Position numbers and translations under genes: made by a program. From Hymenobacter chitinivorans DSM 11115 (lineage in GTDB: Bacteria; Bacteroidota; Bacteroidia; Cytophagales; Hymenobacteraceae), in NCBI RefSeq assembly GCF_002797555.1, contig NZ_PGFA01000001.1, positions 1,612,001-1,676,000 on the forward strand: a stretch of 64,000 nt of DNA, read 5' to 3'. How positions within the stretch are numbered: the first letter of the stretch is position 1; each line of letters opens with the position of its first letter. A model generated the notes under the pieces. That model did no database searches, was not told the origin of the DNA, and worked only from the letters and a program-made list of their open reading frames with translations. This document shows positions 25,669-36,662 of the stretch, in pieces.

Positions 25669-27708
25669 ATGAGCACCGTGTATTCGCCCTGGGTTCAACG
25701 CTCGGGCCCGGCCCGCTTCGGCCGTTTGGCCATCCGGGGCGCCGTGTGGGCCTTGCTGCTGGCCGCCGGCCTGACGCCGGCCGGGGCGGGGCAGCCGCTG
25801 CTGCCCGGAGCCCGGCCCACTGCGCCGCAAGCCCTGCCCGAGCAGCTGGACCGGGGTTTGGTGGCCGTAGCCCAGCCCGACGGCCGCATTTTCCTGAGCT
25901 GGCGCCTGCTGGCCTCCGATCCGGCCGATGCGCGGTTCACGCTCTACCGTCACCTGGTCACCGGCCAGAAAGTAAAAATCACCAGCCAGCCTATTACCGG
26001 CACCAATTGGCTGGATAAAGTGCCGCTGACCGATAAGTCGCCGCTGCCGCAGGGGTACTCGGTCGAAGTGGTGGGAGGGAAGGCCGGCAAGCCTGAGCGA
26101 GTGGCCGCCGTCTGGGCCCAGAACTTCCTGCGCGTCCCGCTGCAAACCCCGCCGGGCGGTAGCGTGAGCAGCGGCCCCGAAACCAGCACCTACACCTACG
26201 CGGCCAACGATGCCTCCGTGGCCGACCTCGACGGCGACGGGCAGTACGAAATCATCCTGAAGTGGGAGCCCAGCAACGCCCGCGACAATGGCTCGGCCGG
26301 CCTCACCGGCCCCGTGCTGCTCGATGCTTACACCCTTGCTGGTCGGCGGCTCTGGCGCATCAACCTGGGCCGCAATATCCGCGCCGGGGCGCACTACACC
26401 CAGTTTATGGTCTACGACCTCGACGGCGACGGCCAAGCCGAAGTAGCCTGCAAAACCGCCGACGGTACCGTAGACGGGCAAGGCAAACCCATCGGCGACG
26501 CCGGCAAGGATTACCGCAGCCTCACCGTGCCCACCGACGGCGAACTGGTGGCCACGGCCCGCGACAGTAAGTTTGGCCGCATCCTGGCCGGCCCGGAATA
26601 TTTCACCGTCTTCAACGGGCAAACCGGGGCGGCCCTGGCTACCACGGCTTACGTGCCCGGCCGCGCCCCGCTCGACGGCTGGGGCGGCATCGGGGGCAAC
26701 GGCGGCAATGACCGCTACGGCAACCGCGCCGACCGGTTCCTGGCCGCCGTAGCCTACCTCGACGGGCAGCAGCCGAGCGTCATTATGTGCCGGGGCTACT
26801 ACGGCCGCACCGTGCTGGCCGCCTGGGACTGGCGTGGCGGCCGGCTCACCCAGCGCTGGGTGTTCGACTCCCAAGACGAGAAAAACCCGTTTTCGGGCAT
26901 GGGTAACCACGGCCTGAGCGTGAACGACGTGGACCAGGACGGCCGTGACGAAATCGTGTACGGCTCGATGGTCGTGGACGACGACGGCCGCGGCCTGTTC
27001 AGCACCGGCCTGCGCCACGGCGACGCCCTGCACGTTTCGGACCTCGACCCCAGCGCGCCGGGCCTGGAGGCCTGGGGCGTGCACGAAAACGAGGACAAGG
27101 TGCCCGGCCACGAAAACGGCCCCGGCGCGGCCCTCTACGCCGCCGGTACCGGCAAAATTCTGGTGGCCGCGCTGCCGGGCCAGGATGTGGGCCGCGGCAT
27201 GGCCGCCGACATTGACCCCCGCTACCCCGGCGCCGAATTGTGGGTCAGCAACCCCGAGCTGGGCCTGCTTTCCTGCAAGGGCGAGAAAATCGGGCCGGCC
27301 CCGCGCTCCGTCAACTTCGGGCTGTGGTGGGACGGCGACCTGCAGCGCGAATTGCTCGACGGCACTTCCGTCTACAAGTGGGATTATCTAAACGGGCAAC
27401 TAACGACTTTGCTCGACGGCAAAGCGCAGAATGCCGCGTCCTGCAACGGGACCAAAGCCACGCCCTGCCTTTCGGCCGACCTGCTCGGCGACTGGCGCGA
27501 GGAAGTCATCTGGCGCACCACCGACAACACGGCCCTGCTGATTTTTACCACCACCATTCCCACCGAGCACCGCTTCGTGACCCTGATGCAGGACCGGGCC
27601 TACCGCCTGGGCGTGGCCCGGGAAAACGTGGGTTACAACCAGCCGCCCCACCCGGGCTTTTACCTGGGCCAGGGGATGAAGTTGCCCACCGCCAAGGCTG
27701 TCAACTAA
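25669..27708 (+). CDS. Polysaccharide lyase family 11 rhamnogalacturonan lyase (no sorting domain)
   Basis: Cleaves the rhamnose-galacturonate backbone of rhamnogalacturonan I by beta-elimination. The 679-residue product has a signal-like N-terminus (GAVWALLLAAGLTPAGAGQ). The eight-bladed PL11 propeller follows, with calcium-binding Asp-rich loops (VADLDGDGQYEIILKWEPSNARDN, VYDLDGDGQAEVACKTADGTVDGQG, DVDQDGRDEIVYG). The end reads NQPPHPGFYLGQGMKLP. The ATG at 25669 follows a spurious upstream frame. It lacks the YPNP-type domain seen in the paralogue at 43881, so it is probably periplasmic and handles oligomers imported by the adjacent SusC/SusD. Confidence 0.93.
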   Translation: MSTVYSPWVQRSGPARFGRLAIRGAVWALLLAAGLTPAGAGQPLLPGARPTAPQALPEQLDRGLVAVAQPDGRIFLSWRLLASDPADARFTLYRHLVTGQKVKITSQPITGTNWLDKVPLTDKSPLPQGYSVEVVGGKAGKPERVAAVWAQNFLRVPLQTPPGGSVSSGPETSTYTYAANDASVADLDGDGQYEIILKWEPSNARDNGSAGLTGPVLLDAYTLAGRRLWRINLGRNIRAGAHYTQFMVYDLDGDGQAEVACKTADGTVDGQGKPIGDAGKDYRSLTVPTDGELVATARDSKFGRILAGPEYFTVFNGQTGAALATTAYVPGRAPLDGWGGIGGNGGNDRYGNRADRFLAAVAYLDGQQPSVIMCRGYYGRTVLAAWDWRGGRLTQRWVFDSQDEKNPFSGMGNHGLSVNDVDQDGRDEIVYGSMVVDDDGRGLFSTGLRHGDALHVSDLDPSAPGLEAWGVHENEDKVPGHENGPGAALYAAGTGKILVAALPGQDVGRGMAADIDPRYPGAELWVSNPELGLLSCKGEKIGPAPRSVNFGLWWDGDLQRELLDGTSVYKWDYLNGQLTTLLDGKAQNAASCNGTKATPCLSADLLGDWREEVIWRTTDNTALLIFTTTIPTEHRFVTLMQDRAYRLGVARENVGYNQPPHPGFYLGQGMKLPTAKAVN

Positions 27709-27938
27709 GTTTTCCGCGGGGCGGGCCACGAAGACTGCGGGGCCTTGCGCAATTTGCTGGCGAAAAACGGACCTTTTGTTGGTAGGCAGATAACCAGCTG
27801 TTTACGGGTTGAGCGGCGGGGTATCTGGCTTCAGTTAGCCCCATGGCGGGCCCGGTGCCGGGTGGGGGTGGAGTGGTTTGGTATAGTCCTTGGAAAGGCC
27901 CGTCCAGCCGAATCTTCTCTCCGTTATATCCCGCTTCT

Positions 27939-28520
27939 ATGTCCATCTTTACCCGTTCCCTTTTCACCGCGGCTCTGGCGGCCACCACTTTGCTCACGGC
28001 TTGCTCCGATAAAAACACGGACGCCCCCGCCCCCGCCGACCCGACGCCCATCTACCGTCTGACCCACTTCTTCCACGACCCGACGACCAATACCGGCTCG
28101 GGGACCATTTACCCCAGCAAGGATATCAAAGCCGAAGCCCGCTTGTTTCCGGTGGTGCTGGCCCTCGATTTCAGCGCCGGCCCTGATGCCCCCCACCTGG
28201 AAATTTACCGTTCCCAGCTCAAGCCCGGCTGGGTGGGTACCTACGCCCTGCGCTGCCGCACCCGCGCCACCGACCCGGTATTCGTCTCGTACTCCTACCA
28301 GAACAACGGCGGCTCCCGCATCTACCGCTTCAGCGACTTAACCCAGACCCTCACCGGCGACGTGACCATTACGGCCTACGACGAAAAGCGCCAGCTGCTG
28401 AGCGGGCACTTCGAAGTAACCGCCCCCGACCAGCGGGACCCAGTCAGTGACGCCCCGGAGCAGAAAACCACCATTCTGCTCACCGGCGACTTCTCCGACA
28501 TGAAGGTGCAGGTGCAATAG
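27939..28520 (+). CDS. Putative lipoprotein, function unknown
   Basis: A 193-residue exported protein with lipobox LLTAC (Cys near residue 22) after MSIFTRSLFTAALAATT. The mature part is beta-rich: IYRLTHFFHDPTTNTGSGTIYPS, YALRCRTRATDPVFVSYSYQNNGGSRIYR, and a C-terminal GDVTITAYDEKRQLLSGHFEVTA. This last segment resembles the calycin-like lipoproteins common in Bacteroidota. I know no function. It follows PL11 by 230 bp and ends in a terminator, so it may be the last gene of this locus or independent. Confidence 0.75.
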   Translation: MSIFTRSLFTAALAATTLLTACSDKNTDAPAPADPTPIYRLTHFFHDPTTNTGSGTIYPSKDIKAEARLFPVVLALDFSAGPDAPHLEIYRSQLKPGWVGTYALRCRTRATDPVFVSYSYQNNGGSRIYRFSDLTQTLTGDVTITAYDEKRQLLSGHFEVTAPDQRDPVSDAPEQKTTILLTGDFSDMKVQVQ

Positions 28521-28556
28521 TCTGTCCCGCCGCATTGCCCGGCAAACCCACTCTGC

Positions 28557-28591
28557 AACGCTGCTGACCTCCCAAGTTAGCAGCGTTTTTT
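28557..28591 (+). terminator. Intrinsic terminator after lipoprotein gene
   Basis: AACGCTGCT (28557-28565) pairs with AGCAGCGTT (28579-28587), followed by T6. Confidence 0.85.
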
Positions 28592-28748
28592 GTTCCGGCA
28601 GGCTCCGCCGCGGCCCGCGGGCGAAAAGCTTAATTTCGGGGGAAAAGGCCTTTTGTTGCCCAACTACAGAGGAAATAGAATACTTTAGGAGTCGTTTATC
28701 CGAAGGCTTATTCCCGAAGGGCAGCTGCGCTATCCTCGTTTGCTTATC

Positions 28749-29379
28749 ATGTTGCTCACTAGTTTTTTACAGGATTTGCTAACCACCGGCAGCGTAACCT
28801 TGGTGGGCCGGCCCAGTGCGTTTGCGCCCGATGACCTGCTGGCTGCTACCGAGTTGCTGCAAGCCTACTACGCCGCCGATGCCCGCGAAATTCCGTACTC
28901 GGCCCCGGCTTTTGACGCTCCTGCCGCTTTGTGGGCGGCCGGCTTGCTCTACCACACCGTGCAGCTGACCCTGGTGCGGGAGCTCGACGAAGCCGTTATT
29001 GCCGAAACCCTGCCCGATTTTGCTGGCCTCATCACGCCCGAGGTGCTGTACTCGGCCGACCTGCTGCTGCGCTACCTACCCGATTTGCTGCGTCTGGCGA
29101 AGGGCCTGGCCCCCGGTGACGCGCTGGTGGCCCGCCTGCAAGCCCTGGCCCGGCAGTGGCCCCTCTCATTCGGCGGGCCCGAGTTGCCCGAGCCGGCCGC
29201 CGAAGCCCGGGTGCTGGACCACCCGGCTCTGCGCCAGGAATACGTGGACCGTCTCATCCGGGCCCAGGACCGGCGCCGGGCGGGGCAGCCCCACTTGCGG
29301 GCCCTGGTACAGGCGGCCCTTGGTGCCCACGCCGCCACGCTCTGGCCCGATTTTCAGGCCTTTACTCTTGTAACCACCG

Positions 29380-29399
<20 letters not shown>
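28749..29399 (+). CDS. Helical protein, first gene of MoxR-vWA-propeller operon
   Basis: A 216-residue protein, predicted all-alpha and soluble (LLTSFLQDLLTTGS, DDLLAATELLQAYYAADAREIPYS, TPEVLYSADLLLRYLPDLLRLAKGL, PALRQEYVDRLIRAQDRR). No enzyme motif, signal or membrane segment is visible. The ATG at 28749 is taken; an in-frame TTG three codons earlier is possible. Its last 20 bp overlap the MoxR gene start, so translation is coupled. It probably corresponds to one of the small accessory components of the ternary system, but I cannot name the family. Confidence 0.75.
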
Positions 29400-30524
<1,125 letters not shown>

Positions 30525-30528
<4 letters not shown>

Positions 30529-31244
30529 TGACGGAGCGCGTCATCGTGCTGGCCAGCGCCGACCGGCCGGTCCTGGGCCACGTGCGCACCGTGCCCGGCC
30601 TGCGGGCGGCCGAAGCCGCCGGGCAGCTGTGGCTGCGCGGTTTGCCGGCCACGGGTGAGCTGCCCGTGGCCGTACGGGCCCTGCCCGCCGTGGCAACCTA
30701 CGCGGCCGACGCCCAGGAGCGGCTTTTCCCGGCGGGCCACCGCACGCCCACCGGCCGGCTGCCGGCGCTAGTGTGGCAGCCCATTGCCGAATTCGTGCCG
30801 TTAGAACTACCCACGGCGGCCGTGCCGGCCCGAACGGTGCCCTCGTACCGCGTGCGGCTGCTGCCCTCGGGGCGGGCCCAAGCCGGCGCGGCCTTGCTCA
30901 CTACTTTGCCCCAGTGGCTGGCTTACGTCGAAACCGCGCCCGAAATCCGGCTGCGGGGCCTGCGTTTTGCCGTTTCCTCCGACGCCGAAGTGCTGGTGCT
31001 GGGTACGCCGCTGCCCCCGGTAGCCGGGCAGGAATACTGGCTGCAGCACGGTCTGCTCTTGCCCGCCGGCTTCGACCTGGAAGCCCCGCTGCTGGCACCC
31101 CTGCTGGCCCGCAAGCTTGATCCGGCCGCCGATGGGGTGGTCTTGTTTCGGGCGGATGGCCGCTGGGAGCAAATTCTGGCCACCGATGTGGTGCCCGTGA
31201 CGCGCGGTGCCGTACGCTTAACCGCCGAGGGCTTCGCAGCATGA
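30525..31244 (+). CDS. Accessory domain protein of MoxR-vWA-propeller system
   Basis: A 239-residue soluble protein rich in beta strands and Ala/Leu/Pro (MMTERVIVLASADRPVLGHVRTVPGL, YRVRLLPSGRAQAGAALLTTLPQWLAYVETAPEIRLRGLRFAVS, EYWLQHGLLLPAGFDLEAPLLAPLLARKL). It begins within the MoxR stop (ATGA) and ends in another ATGA overlap with the next gene, an arrangement that fixes stoichiometric expression. I recognise no catalytic motif. Position suggests one of the bpX-type adaptor proteins described for these ternary systems; which one is not decidable here. Confidence 0.75.
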
Positions 31245-33727
31245 GTAATCAGTCAACCCCGCCGACCCATGACCCCGCCCGGCTGTACTTTCAGGCGCCC
31301 ACCAACTATTTCTGGCGCTGGGCCGAGGCGGGCGAAATTGCGGAGTGGGAAAACGGCGTCACCATCAGCTACCGCGACGAACTGCAGGTAGTCGTGGCCG
31401 CGCTGGCCGCCCGGGGGGTGCCGCCGCTGGGAGCCGTGCTGCTGCTGCTGGCGGCCTGCTCCGAGGGGTGGCCCACGTCGGGCGGGCAGGGCGTGCTGGC
31501 GGGCCTGGCTTCCGTGTTCAAGGGCCGGAAGGGCACCGCTGAGCTGCAGTTTTACCTCAACCAGGCCTGCCGCTTTATGGACCTGGTGCACGCGCTGCCG
31601 CCGGAACTGCGCACGGGCCCGAAGAAGCTGCACTTGTTTCAGGAAGTGTTTCCGCCCGCAACTACTCACCGCGGAGGAGCTAAAGGCCAAAAGCCGACAG
31701 TAGGGCGCACGTTAAGCTTTGAGGAAAGTCAGGGGGCGCTGGCGCAATGGGCCAGTGGCCGCCTGGACGAGGCGCTGCGCCAGAATGGGCCGGTAGTGGG
31801 GGCAGAGTATTTGCTGGCCGATTTACAGTGCCTCGACCAAGCCTTTCAGCGCTTTCCCAGCACCGAGCTGCTGGCCTTGCGCCTGCGCACCGGCCTCGAC
31901 CAGGTGCCCGCGCCCCTGCCCGAGCCGGTGGTGCCCGAGGTCCCGGCCGAGGAGCCCACCGACTTGCTCGACCAGCTCACCCAGGACCCGCGCACGGCCG
32001 GCCTGGCCCGGCTTACCCAGCGGCTGGTAGCGGCCCTGCGCATTCCGCTGCACACCCGCCAGGCCAGTGAGCAGCCGCTCGGAGGCATTGCTGACGTAAC
32101 CAACCGGGGCAACTTCGACCGGCTCCTGCTCAGCGAGCTGGCCCACGACGACCTGACGCTGATGGCCCGCCTGGTCAACAACGAGGCGCTGTACCTGCGC
32201 CGCGAGGCCCCGCCCGCGCCGGAAGTGCGGCCCCGCGCCGTGCTGCTCGATACCACCCTGCGAATGTGGGGCGTGCCCCGGGTGTTTGCCCTGGCCGCCG
32301 CTTTGGCCTGGACGCGCAACTCCCAGCACGGCCGGCCGCCGGCCCCGGTGCAGGCCTACGCCCTGGGTGGGCAGCAGGCCGAGCCCATCGACCTGGCTTC
32401 CTTCGACGGCGTGGTGGAAACGCTGAGCCGGCTGGACGTGGCCCTGCACGCCGGGGCGGCCCTGCTGGACTTTGCCCGCTCCCAGCCCGCCGCTGCCGAT
32501 TCCCTGCTCATTACCGACGCCGAGCTGCTGCGGGCGCCGGAGTTCCTGGACGCCCTGGCCGAGGCCAAAACGGCGCTGCACTACCTGCTTACGGTGAGCC
32601 GGAGCGGGGAGCTGCAGCTCTATGAGTTTCACAACGGCCACCGCACCTTGCTTAGCACCAGTAGCTTTGCCCTGGAGGAACTGCTGCTGGCGCCCGCGCC
32701 CCGCCGCCCGCAGCGCAACTTGCCCCCGACGAGTGGCCCGGCTTTTCTGCAGCAGCAGCCGGCCCCGCTCTTGTTCCCGACCACCGGCCTGCGCGTGTCG
32801 CCGCGCAACACCTTTTACCAGCGGGCCGTGGGCGTGCTGGCCGTTACCGATGTGCAGCGGGTGCTGTACTGGCCCTACCCCCACACCGGGGCCCGGGAAC
32901 TGCTACCCGAAATCGAGCCGGGCGACTATTCCGTTGGCACCAACTGTACTACGGAGCTTTACGTGCTGGTTAGCAGCGCCGAGGTGCTGCGCGTGTACCG
33001 GTTGGGCATCGGCGGCCCGGAAATGGAGGTCGAGTCCGTGGACCTGGATGCGGAGCTGACCCACTCGGAAGTCGTGGAGGTGGTGTTCAAGGACTTGTGC
33101 TTTTACGTGCGGCGCGGGGCCAGTAATCTGGTTTTCGACTGCCAGGCCTGGAACATTAAGGAAAGAGCCCTGGCCCGGCTGCCGGAGGCGGCCAGCAGCG
33201 GATTTAAGCCCGATTTTGGCCGTGTGAAGCGCCACATCAACAACGGCTACACTCCGCTGCTGCGCATCAAGCGCCTGGGCGTGAATGGCTCCGGTGACTT
33301 CGTTGTTGAGCACCACGTCCTCCAGCTGCGGCGTAAGCAAAGCCCCCACAGCGACGATTTTTACCTGAATAGCCCGTCACCGAATTCGTCGTCACACCGG
33401 GCTTCCGACATTCCGTATGCAGCTCAGTTTGTGGACGAGTCGACGCTGCCGGGCAACGAGCGGGTGCGGCTGCAGCGGTTCCGCTGGCCCGGCGGCAGCG
33501 AGGCCGTCGTCGACTCCCGCGGCCTGCTCCACCTGCGCAGCGCCGATGCCTCGGTGCCCGAAATAACCCTGACGCTGGTGCTGGGCCAGCCCCTGGCGTT
33601 CTGGGCCGCCGATGGCACCGTGTGCGGCCCCACCTACTTTACCGGCGTAGCGCGCGAGCAAAGCTTGTCGGCCCCCGAATTCTACGAGCAGTATCTCCGT
33701 CGTTTTATCAGCAGCCTGATTGACTAA
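31241..33727 (+). CDS. vWA-like / beta-propeller fusion protein of ternary system
   Basis: An 828-residue soluble protein. The N-terminal helical region (about 1-310) is followed by a Rossmann-like vWA domain (about 325-480) starting RPRAVLLDTTLRMWG and including DSLLITDAELL. The metal-site motif DxSxS is altered to DTTLR, so metal binding is uncertain. The C-terminal ~300 residues (from GLRVSPRNTFYQRAVGVLAVTDVQRVLYWPY) show regular four-stranded repeats and aromatic turns typical of a beta-propeller. The family pattern is that the vWA domain couples to MoxR and the propeller acts as a sensor or effector scaffold. ATGA overlap upstream; the next gene starts 10 bp after the stop. Confidence 0.78.
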   Translation: MSNQSTPPTHDPARLYFQAPTNYFWRWAEAGEIAEWENGVTISYRDELQVVVAALAARGVPPLGAVLLLLAACSEGWPTSGGQGVLAGLASVFKGRKGTAELQFYLNQACRFMDLVHALPPELRTGPKKLHLFQEVFPPATTHRGGAKGQKPTVGRTLSFEESQGALAQWASGRLDEALRQNGPVVGAEYLLADLQCLDQAFQRFPSTELLALRLRTGLDQVPAPLPEPVVPEVPAEEPTDLLDQLTQDPRTAGLARLTQRLVAALRIPLHTRQASEQPLGGIADVTNRGNFDRLLLSELAHDDLTLMARLVNNEALYLRREAPPAPEVRPRAVLLDTTLRMWGVPRVFALAAALAWTRNSQHGRPPAPVQAYALGGQQAEPIDLASFDGVVETLSRLDVALHAGAALLDFARSQPAAADSLLITDAELLRAPEFLDALAEAKTALHYLLTVSRSGELQLYEFHNGHRTLLSTSSFALEELLLAPAPRRPQRNLPPTSGPAFLQQQPAPLLFPTTGLRVSPRNTFYQRAVGVLAVTDVQRVLYWPYPHTGARELLPEIEPGDYSVGTNCTTELYVLVSSAEVLRVYRLGIGGPEMEVESVDLDAELTHSEVVEVVFKDLCFYVRRGASNLVFDCQAWNIKERALARLPEAASSGFKPDFGRVKRHINNGYTPLLRIKRLGVNGSGDFVVEHHVLQLRRKQSPHSDDFYLNSPSPNSSSHRASDIPYAAQFVDESTLPGNERVRLQRFRWPGGSEAVVDSRGLLHLRSADASVPEITLTLVLGQPLAFWAADGTVCGPTYFTGVAREQSLSAPEFYEQYLRRFISSLID

Positions 33728-33737
33728 CCCCCCCGCC

Positions 33738-36641
33738 ATGCAACTCACCCTCCGCTACCACGAAGCCGCCCAGCGCCCGGGGTGCGCGGCTTTTCTGCGC
33801 GGCGCCGAGCCGGCCGCCTGGCTGCGCGAAATCGGGCGCTGGGGCCTGGAGGCCAGTCAGCTGCAGTGCTACCTGGTGCCCGAGTCCATTCGCTCGGGGC
33901 AGGTGGGCGGCTTGTTCGTGGTGGCCAACGGCCCGCTGCCGGCCGATGTGCTGGAGCCCTACGGCGTGGTGGCCGGGCGGCTCTACGTGCCGGTGCAGGC
34001 CGGTTTGTGGCCGGCCACCACCCCCGAGGAGCTGGGCCGCCTGCTGCTCTGGCCCCGGCAGCTGCTGCATCCTGGTTTGGGCCTGGTAGGCTTCGAAAAG
34101 ACCGACGAGCTGGACCTGAGCACGTTGCTGCGCACGGGTCCGCCCCGGGCCACCGACTGGGGCCTGGCCCGGCCCGGGCTACCACCCAAGCCGCGGCTGC
34201 AGCGGGTGGAAGTGCTGCGGCCCTCGGCCGAGGAAGTGGTGCAGGCCATCCGGGAAGACGTGGGCTCCGAGCCGCTGGCCCAGTTGCTGGACCCCACCGA
34301 AACGAACCCCGGCCCCGCCGTCCGGCTCTGGCAAAACCTGCGCCACGGGCTGCTGACCGGTGCCTTGGCACTTATTCAGGCCCTGCGCGGGTTTTTGGGT
34401 GGCCCGGTGCTTGGGGGGGTGGGTCTGGGCGTGGGGTTGCTGCTGGCCCTGCTGATTACGGTGACTCTGGCCTACGGGGCTTTGCAGGCGGCCAGTAGCG
34501 GCGCCGGGACCCTGGTAGTAGTGCTGCTGCTACTGGTTGGGGCCGTGGCTCGTTTTCTGAAGAGCGGGGACACCGCTTCGTCTGCTCCGTACCGGCCGGC
34601 GCCGCGCGCCGCGAACCGGCCCGCGGGGCCCGGCGTGCTGCGCCGCCTGGAAAACTGGCTGGGCGGCAACATCAAGAATCTGGAGCAGAAGCGGCAAAAC
34701 GAAATCGAGCGGCTGCTGCGCCTGTTCGGGGAAAACATGGACGAGGCCCTCAAGTACGCCATTCCCCTCGGCGGGCCCTACCAGGACCGGGGCACGGCGG
34801 CGCCCTCCGCCCACCTGGGCCCCCGCCTCACCGACTTCAGCCTCTGGAATCTGGGCGGCGGCCGGGCCGTCGATTCCTGGGATATTGGGCAGTACAGCCA
34901 TAATTTGCGGCAGCGCTACGAGGAAGCGGCCCGCCGGGAAATGGAGGCCGGCCGCCATAAAAAGGCCGCCTACATCCAGGCCCACCTGCTGGGCAACTAC
35001 CTGGCCGCAGCCCAGGCCCTGGAGCAGGGCGGCTTCCACCGCGAAGCGGCAGCCCTGCACAAAGACCACCTCAAAAACCTGCCCGCCGCGGCCCGGTGCC
35101 TGGAAAACGGCGGCCTGCTGCTCGAAGCCGTGGAAATCTACGAGGAGCTGCAGCAGCACGAAAAAGCCGGCGACCTGTACCAGCAGCTGGAGCAACCCGA
35201 GCGGGCCACCCGCCACTACGAGCGCAGCGTGGAAGTGCAGCTCGGCAACCAGGACCACCTCGACGCGGCCCGGATTCTCCACGATAAGCTCGGAAACCCG
35301 GCCCAGGCTCGGCAGACTCTGCTGGCGGGCTGGGCCGATTCCCGGCAGGCGGAAAACTGCCTGAAGCAGTATTTTACCCTGGCGGCGGCCGAGCCGGAGC
35401 CGGATCTGGGGGCCCAGGTGAACTTCGTTTACCGGCAGCACACGCCCGCCGGGCAGCGCGTGGCCTTGCTCCAGGTGCTGGCCGCCGTGACTGAGCAGCA
35501 CCCCGATGCCGAGCTGCTGGCCACGTCCCGGGAAGTGGCCTACGAAGTGGTGAGTGCCGAAGCCGGCGCCGGCAACACCGCCCCCCTGGGCCTGCTGCGC
35601 CACTTTCTGCCCCAAGACCGGCTGCTGGCCGCCGACGTGAGCCGCTACGCCACGGGCCGGCAAAAGCGCCTGCGCGACGCATTGCCGACAGCACCGGCCG
35701 GCTTTCAGCTGGACGCTACCATCACCTGGCTCACCGCTACCAGCCACGGGGCGCAGTGGCTGGTAGTGGGGCAGCGCGACAACCAGCTGTACCTGGCCCG
35801 CTGCAACTGGTACGGCAACGTGGAGTACTACTCCTGGTCCAACCCCGTGGAGCCCGGCCTGCGGGTGGTGCTGGTAGCCGATGAGCGGCACAGTACCCGC
35901 GTGCTGCTGCGCCCGTCCCGCGGGGTAATGCTGGAAGCCAAGGTGCTGCCCAAAAACAAGTACTTCGCCCAGAGCCTCACCGTGGAGTGCCCGATTTGGT
36001 TGCCCGACTGGCCCGCGCGGGTGGCCCTGCTGACGAGTGAGCGAGTAGCCGTGGCCAGCCTGCAGGATGGCAGCACGGTGCAGGAGCAGGTGTTTAGCCG
36101 GGCCGGCCAGGTTCTGGAAACCCGCACCTACGACCTGCAGGAAGTAGCGCCAAGCTTCACGTCCGTGGAGCGGAACTGGCCCTGCGAGCTGGTTGAATCG
36201 GCCGGTAACTACTATTCCTACTGGAATCAGTGGCTGGTGATTCTGGATGAAATGGGCCCTTTCGCGGCCCACGAGCTGCCGGGCCCGGTGGTGCAGCTGG
36301 CCCGCTCGCCTTACGCGGCCCAACTGCAGCTGGCGGTAGCTACGCAAAACGGCTTGCGGCTCTGGGAGCCCCACACGCCGCACAACCGCAAGCCCGGCCC
36401 GGAAACCGAAGCGGCCTGCGCCGCCAACATGGACCTGCGTTTTGTAGCTCCCGAGTACGTCGCCGTGGTCGATATTCAGGCCGCGGAGCTGTACTACCTG
36501 GCCGCCGAAGGCCCACGCCTGGTGCGCACCATCGAAAGCCAGGCTGAATTGTTGGCCGCCCTGCCCACTGCCGACCGTAAGCAGTTTGCTCTGCTTGAAG
36601 CCTCGGGTAAAGTCACGTTGTATTCGGTAGGGGAGGAATAA
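33738..36641 (+). CDS. Membrane-anchored TPR-like / beta-propeller protein of ternary system
   Basis: A 967-residue protein, last in the operon. Residues 1-200 form a bpX0-like soluble domain (MQLTLRYHEAAQRPGCAAFLRGAEPAAWLREIGRWG). Two hydrophobic helices (about 222-248 and 255-272, GLGVGLLLALLITVTLAYG and TLVVVLLLLVGAVARFL) anchor it in the inner membrane. Residues 370-560 are TPR-like helical hairpins (HKKAAYIQAHLLGNYLAAAQALEQGGFHREAA, EIYEELQQHEKAGDLYQQLEQPERATRHYERS). The C-terminal ~330 residues look like a beta-propeller (QWLVVGQRDNQLYLARCNW). It probably tethers the MoxR/vWA machine to the membrane and presents a ligand- or target-binding surface. Start taken at the ATG 33738. Confidence 0.78.
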   Translation: MQLTLRYHEAAQRPGCAAFLRGAEPAAWLREIGRWGLEASQLQCYLVPESIRSGQVGGLFVVANGPLPADVLEPYGVVAGRLYVPVQAGLWPATTPEELGRLLLWPRQLLHPGLGLVGFEKTDELDLSTLLRTGPPRATDWGLARPGLPPKPRLQRVEVLRPSAEEVVQAIREDVGSEPLAQLLDPTETNPGPAVRLWQNLRHGLLTGALALIQALRGFLGGPVLGGVGLGVGLLLALLITVTLAYGALQAASSGAGTLVVVLLLLVGAVARFLKSGDTASSAPYRPAPRAANRPAGPGVLRRLENWLGGNIKNLEQKRQNEIERLLRLFGENMDEALKYAIPLGGPYQDRGTAAPSAHLGPRLTDFSLWNLGGGRAVDSWDIGQYSHNLRQRYEEAARREMEAGRHKKAAYIQAHLLGNYLAAAQALEQGGFHREAAALHKDHLKNLPAAARCLENGGLLLEAVEIYEELQQHEKAGDLYQQLEQPERATRHYERSVEVQLGNQDHLDAARILHDKLGNPAQARQTLLAGWADSRQAENCLKQYFTLAAAEPEPDLGAQVNFVYRQHTPAGQRVALLQVLAAVTEQHPDAELLATSREVAYEVVSAEAGAGNTAPLGLLRHFLPQDRLLAADVSRYATGRQKRLRDALPTAPAGFQLDATITWLTATSHGAQWLVVGQRDNQLYLARCNWYGNVEYYSWSNPVEPGLRVVLVADERHSTRVLLRPSRGVMLEAKVLPKNKYFAQSLTVECPIWLPDWPARVALLTSERVAVASLQDGSTVQEQVFSRAGQVLETRTYDLQEVAPSFTSVERNWPCELVESAGNYYSYWNQWLVILDEMGPFAAHELPGPVVQLARSPYAAQLQLAVATQNGLRLWEPHTPHNRKPGPETEAACAANMDLRFVAPEYVAVVDIQAAELYYLAAEGPRLVRTIESQAELLAALPTADRKQFALLEASGKVTLYSVGEE

Positions 36642-36662
36642 GCCGCGCGTTACAAAAAAAGT

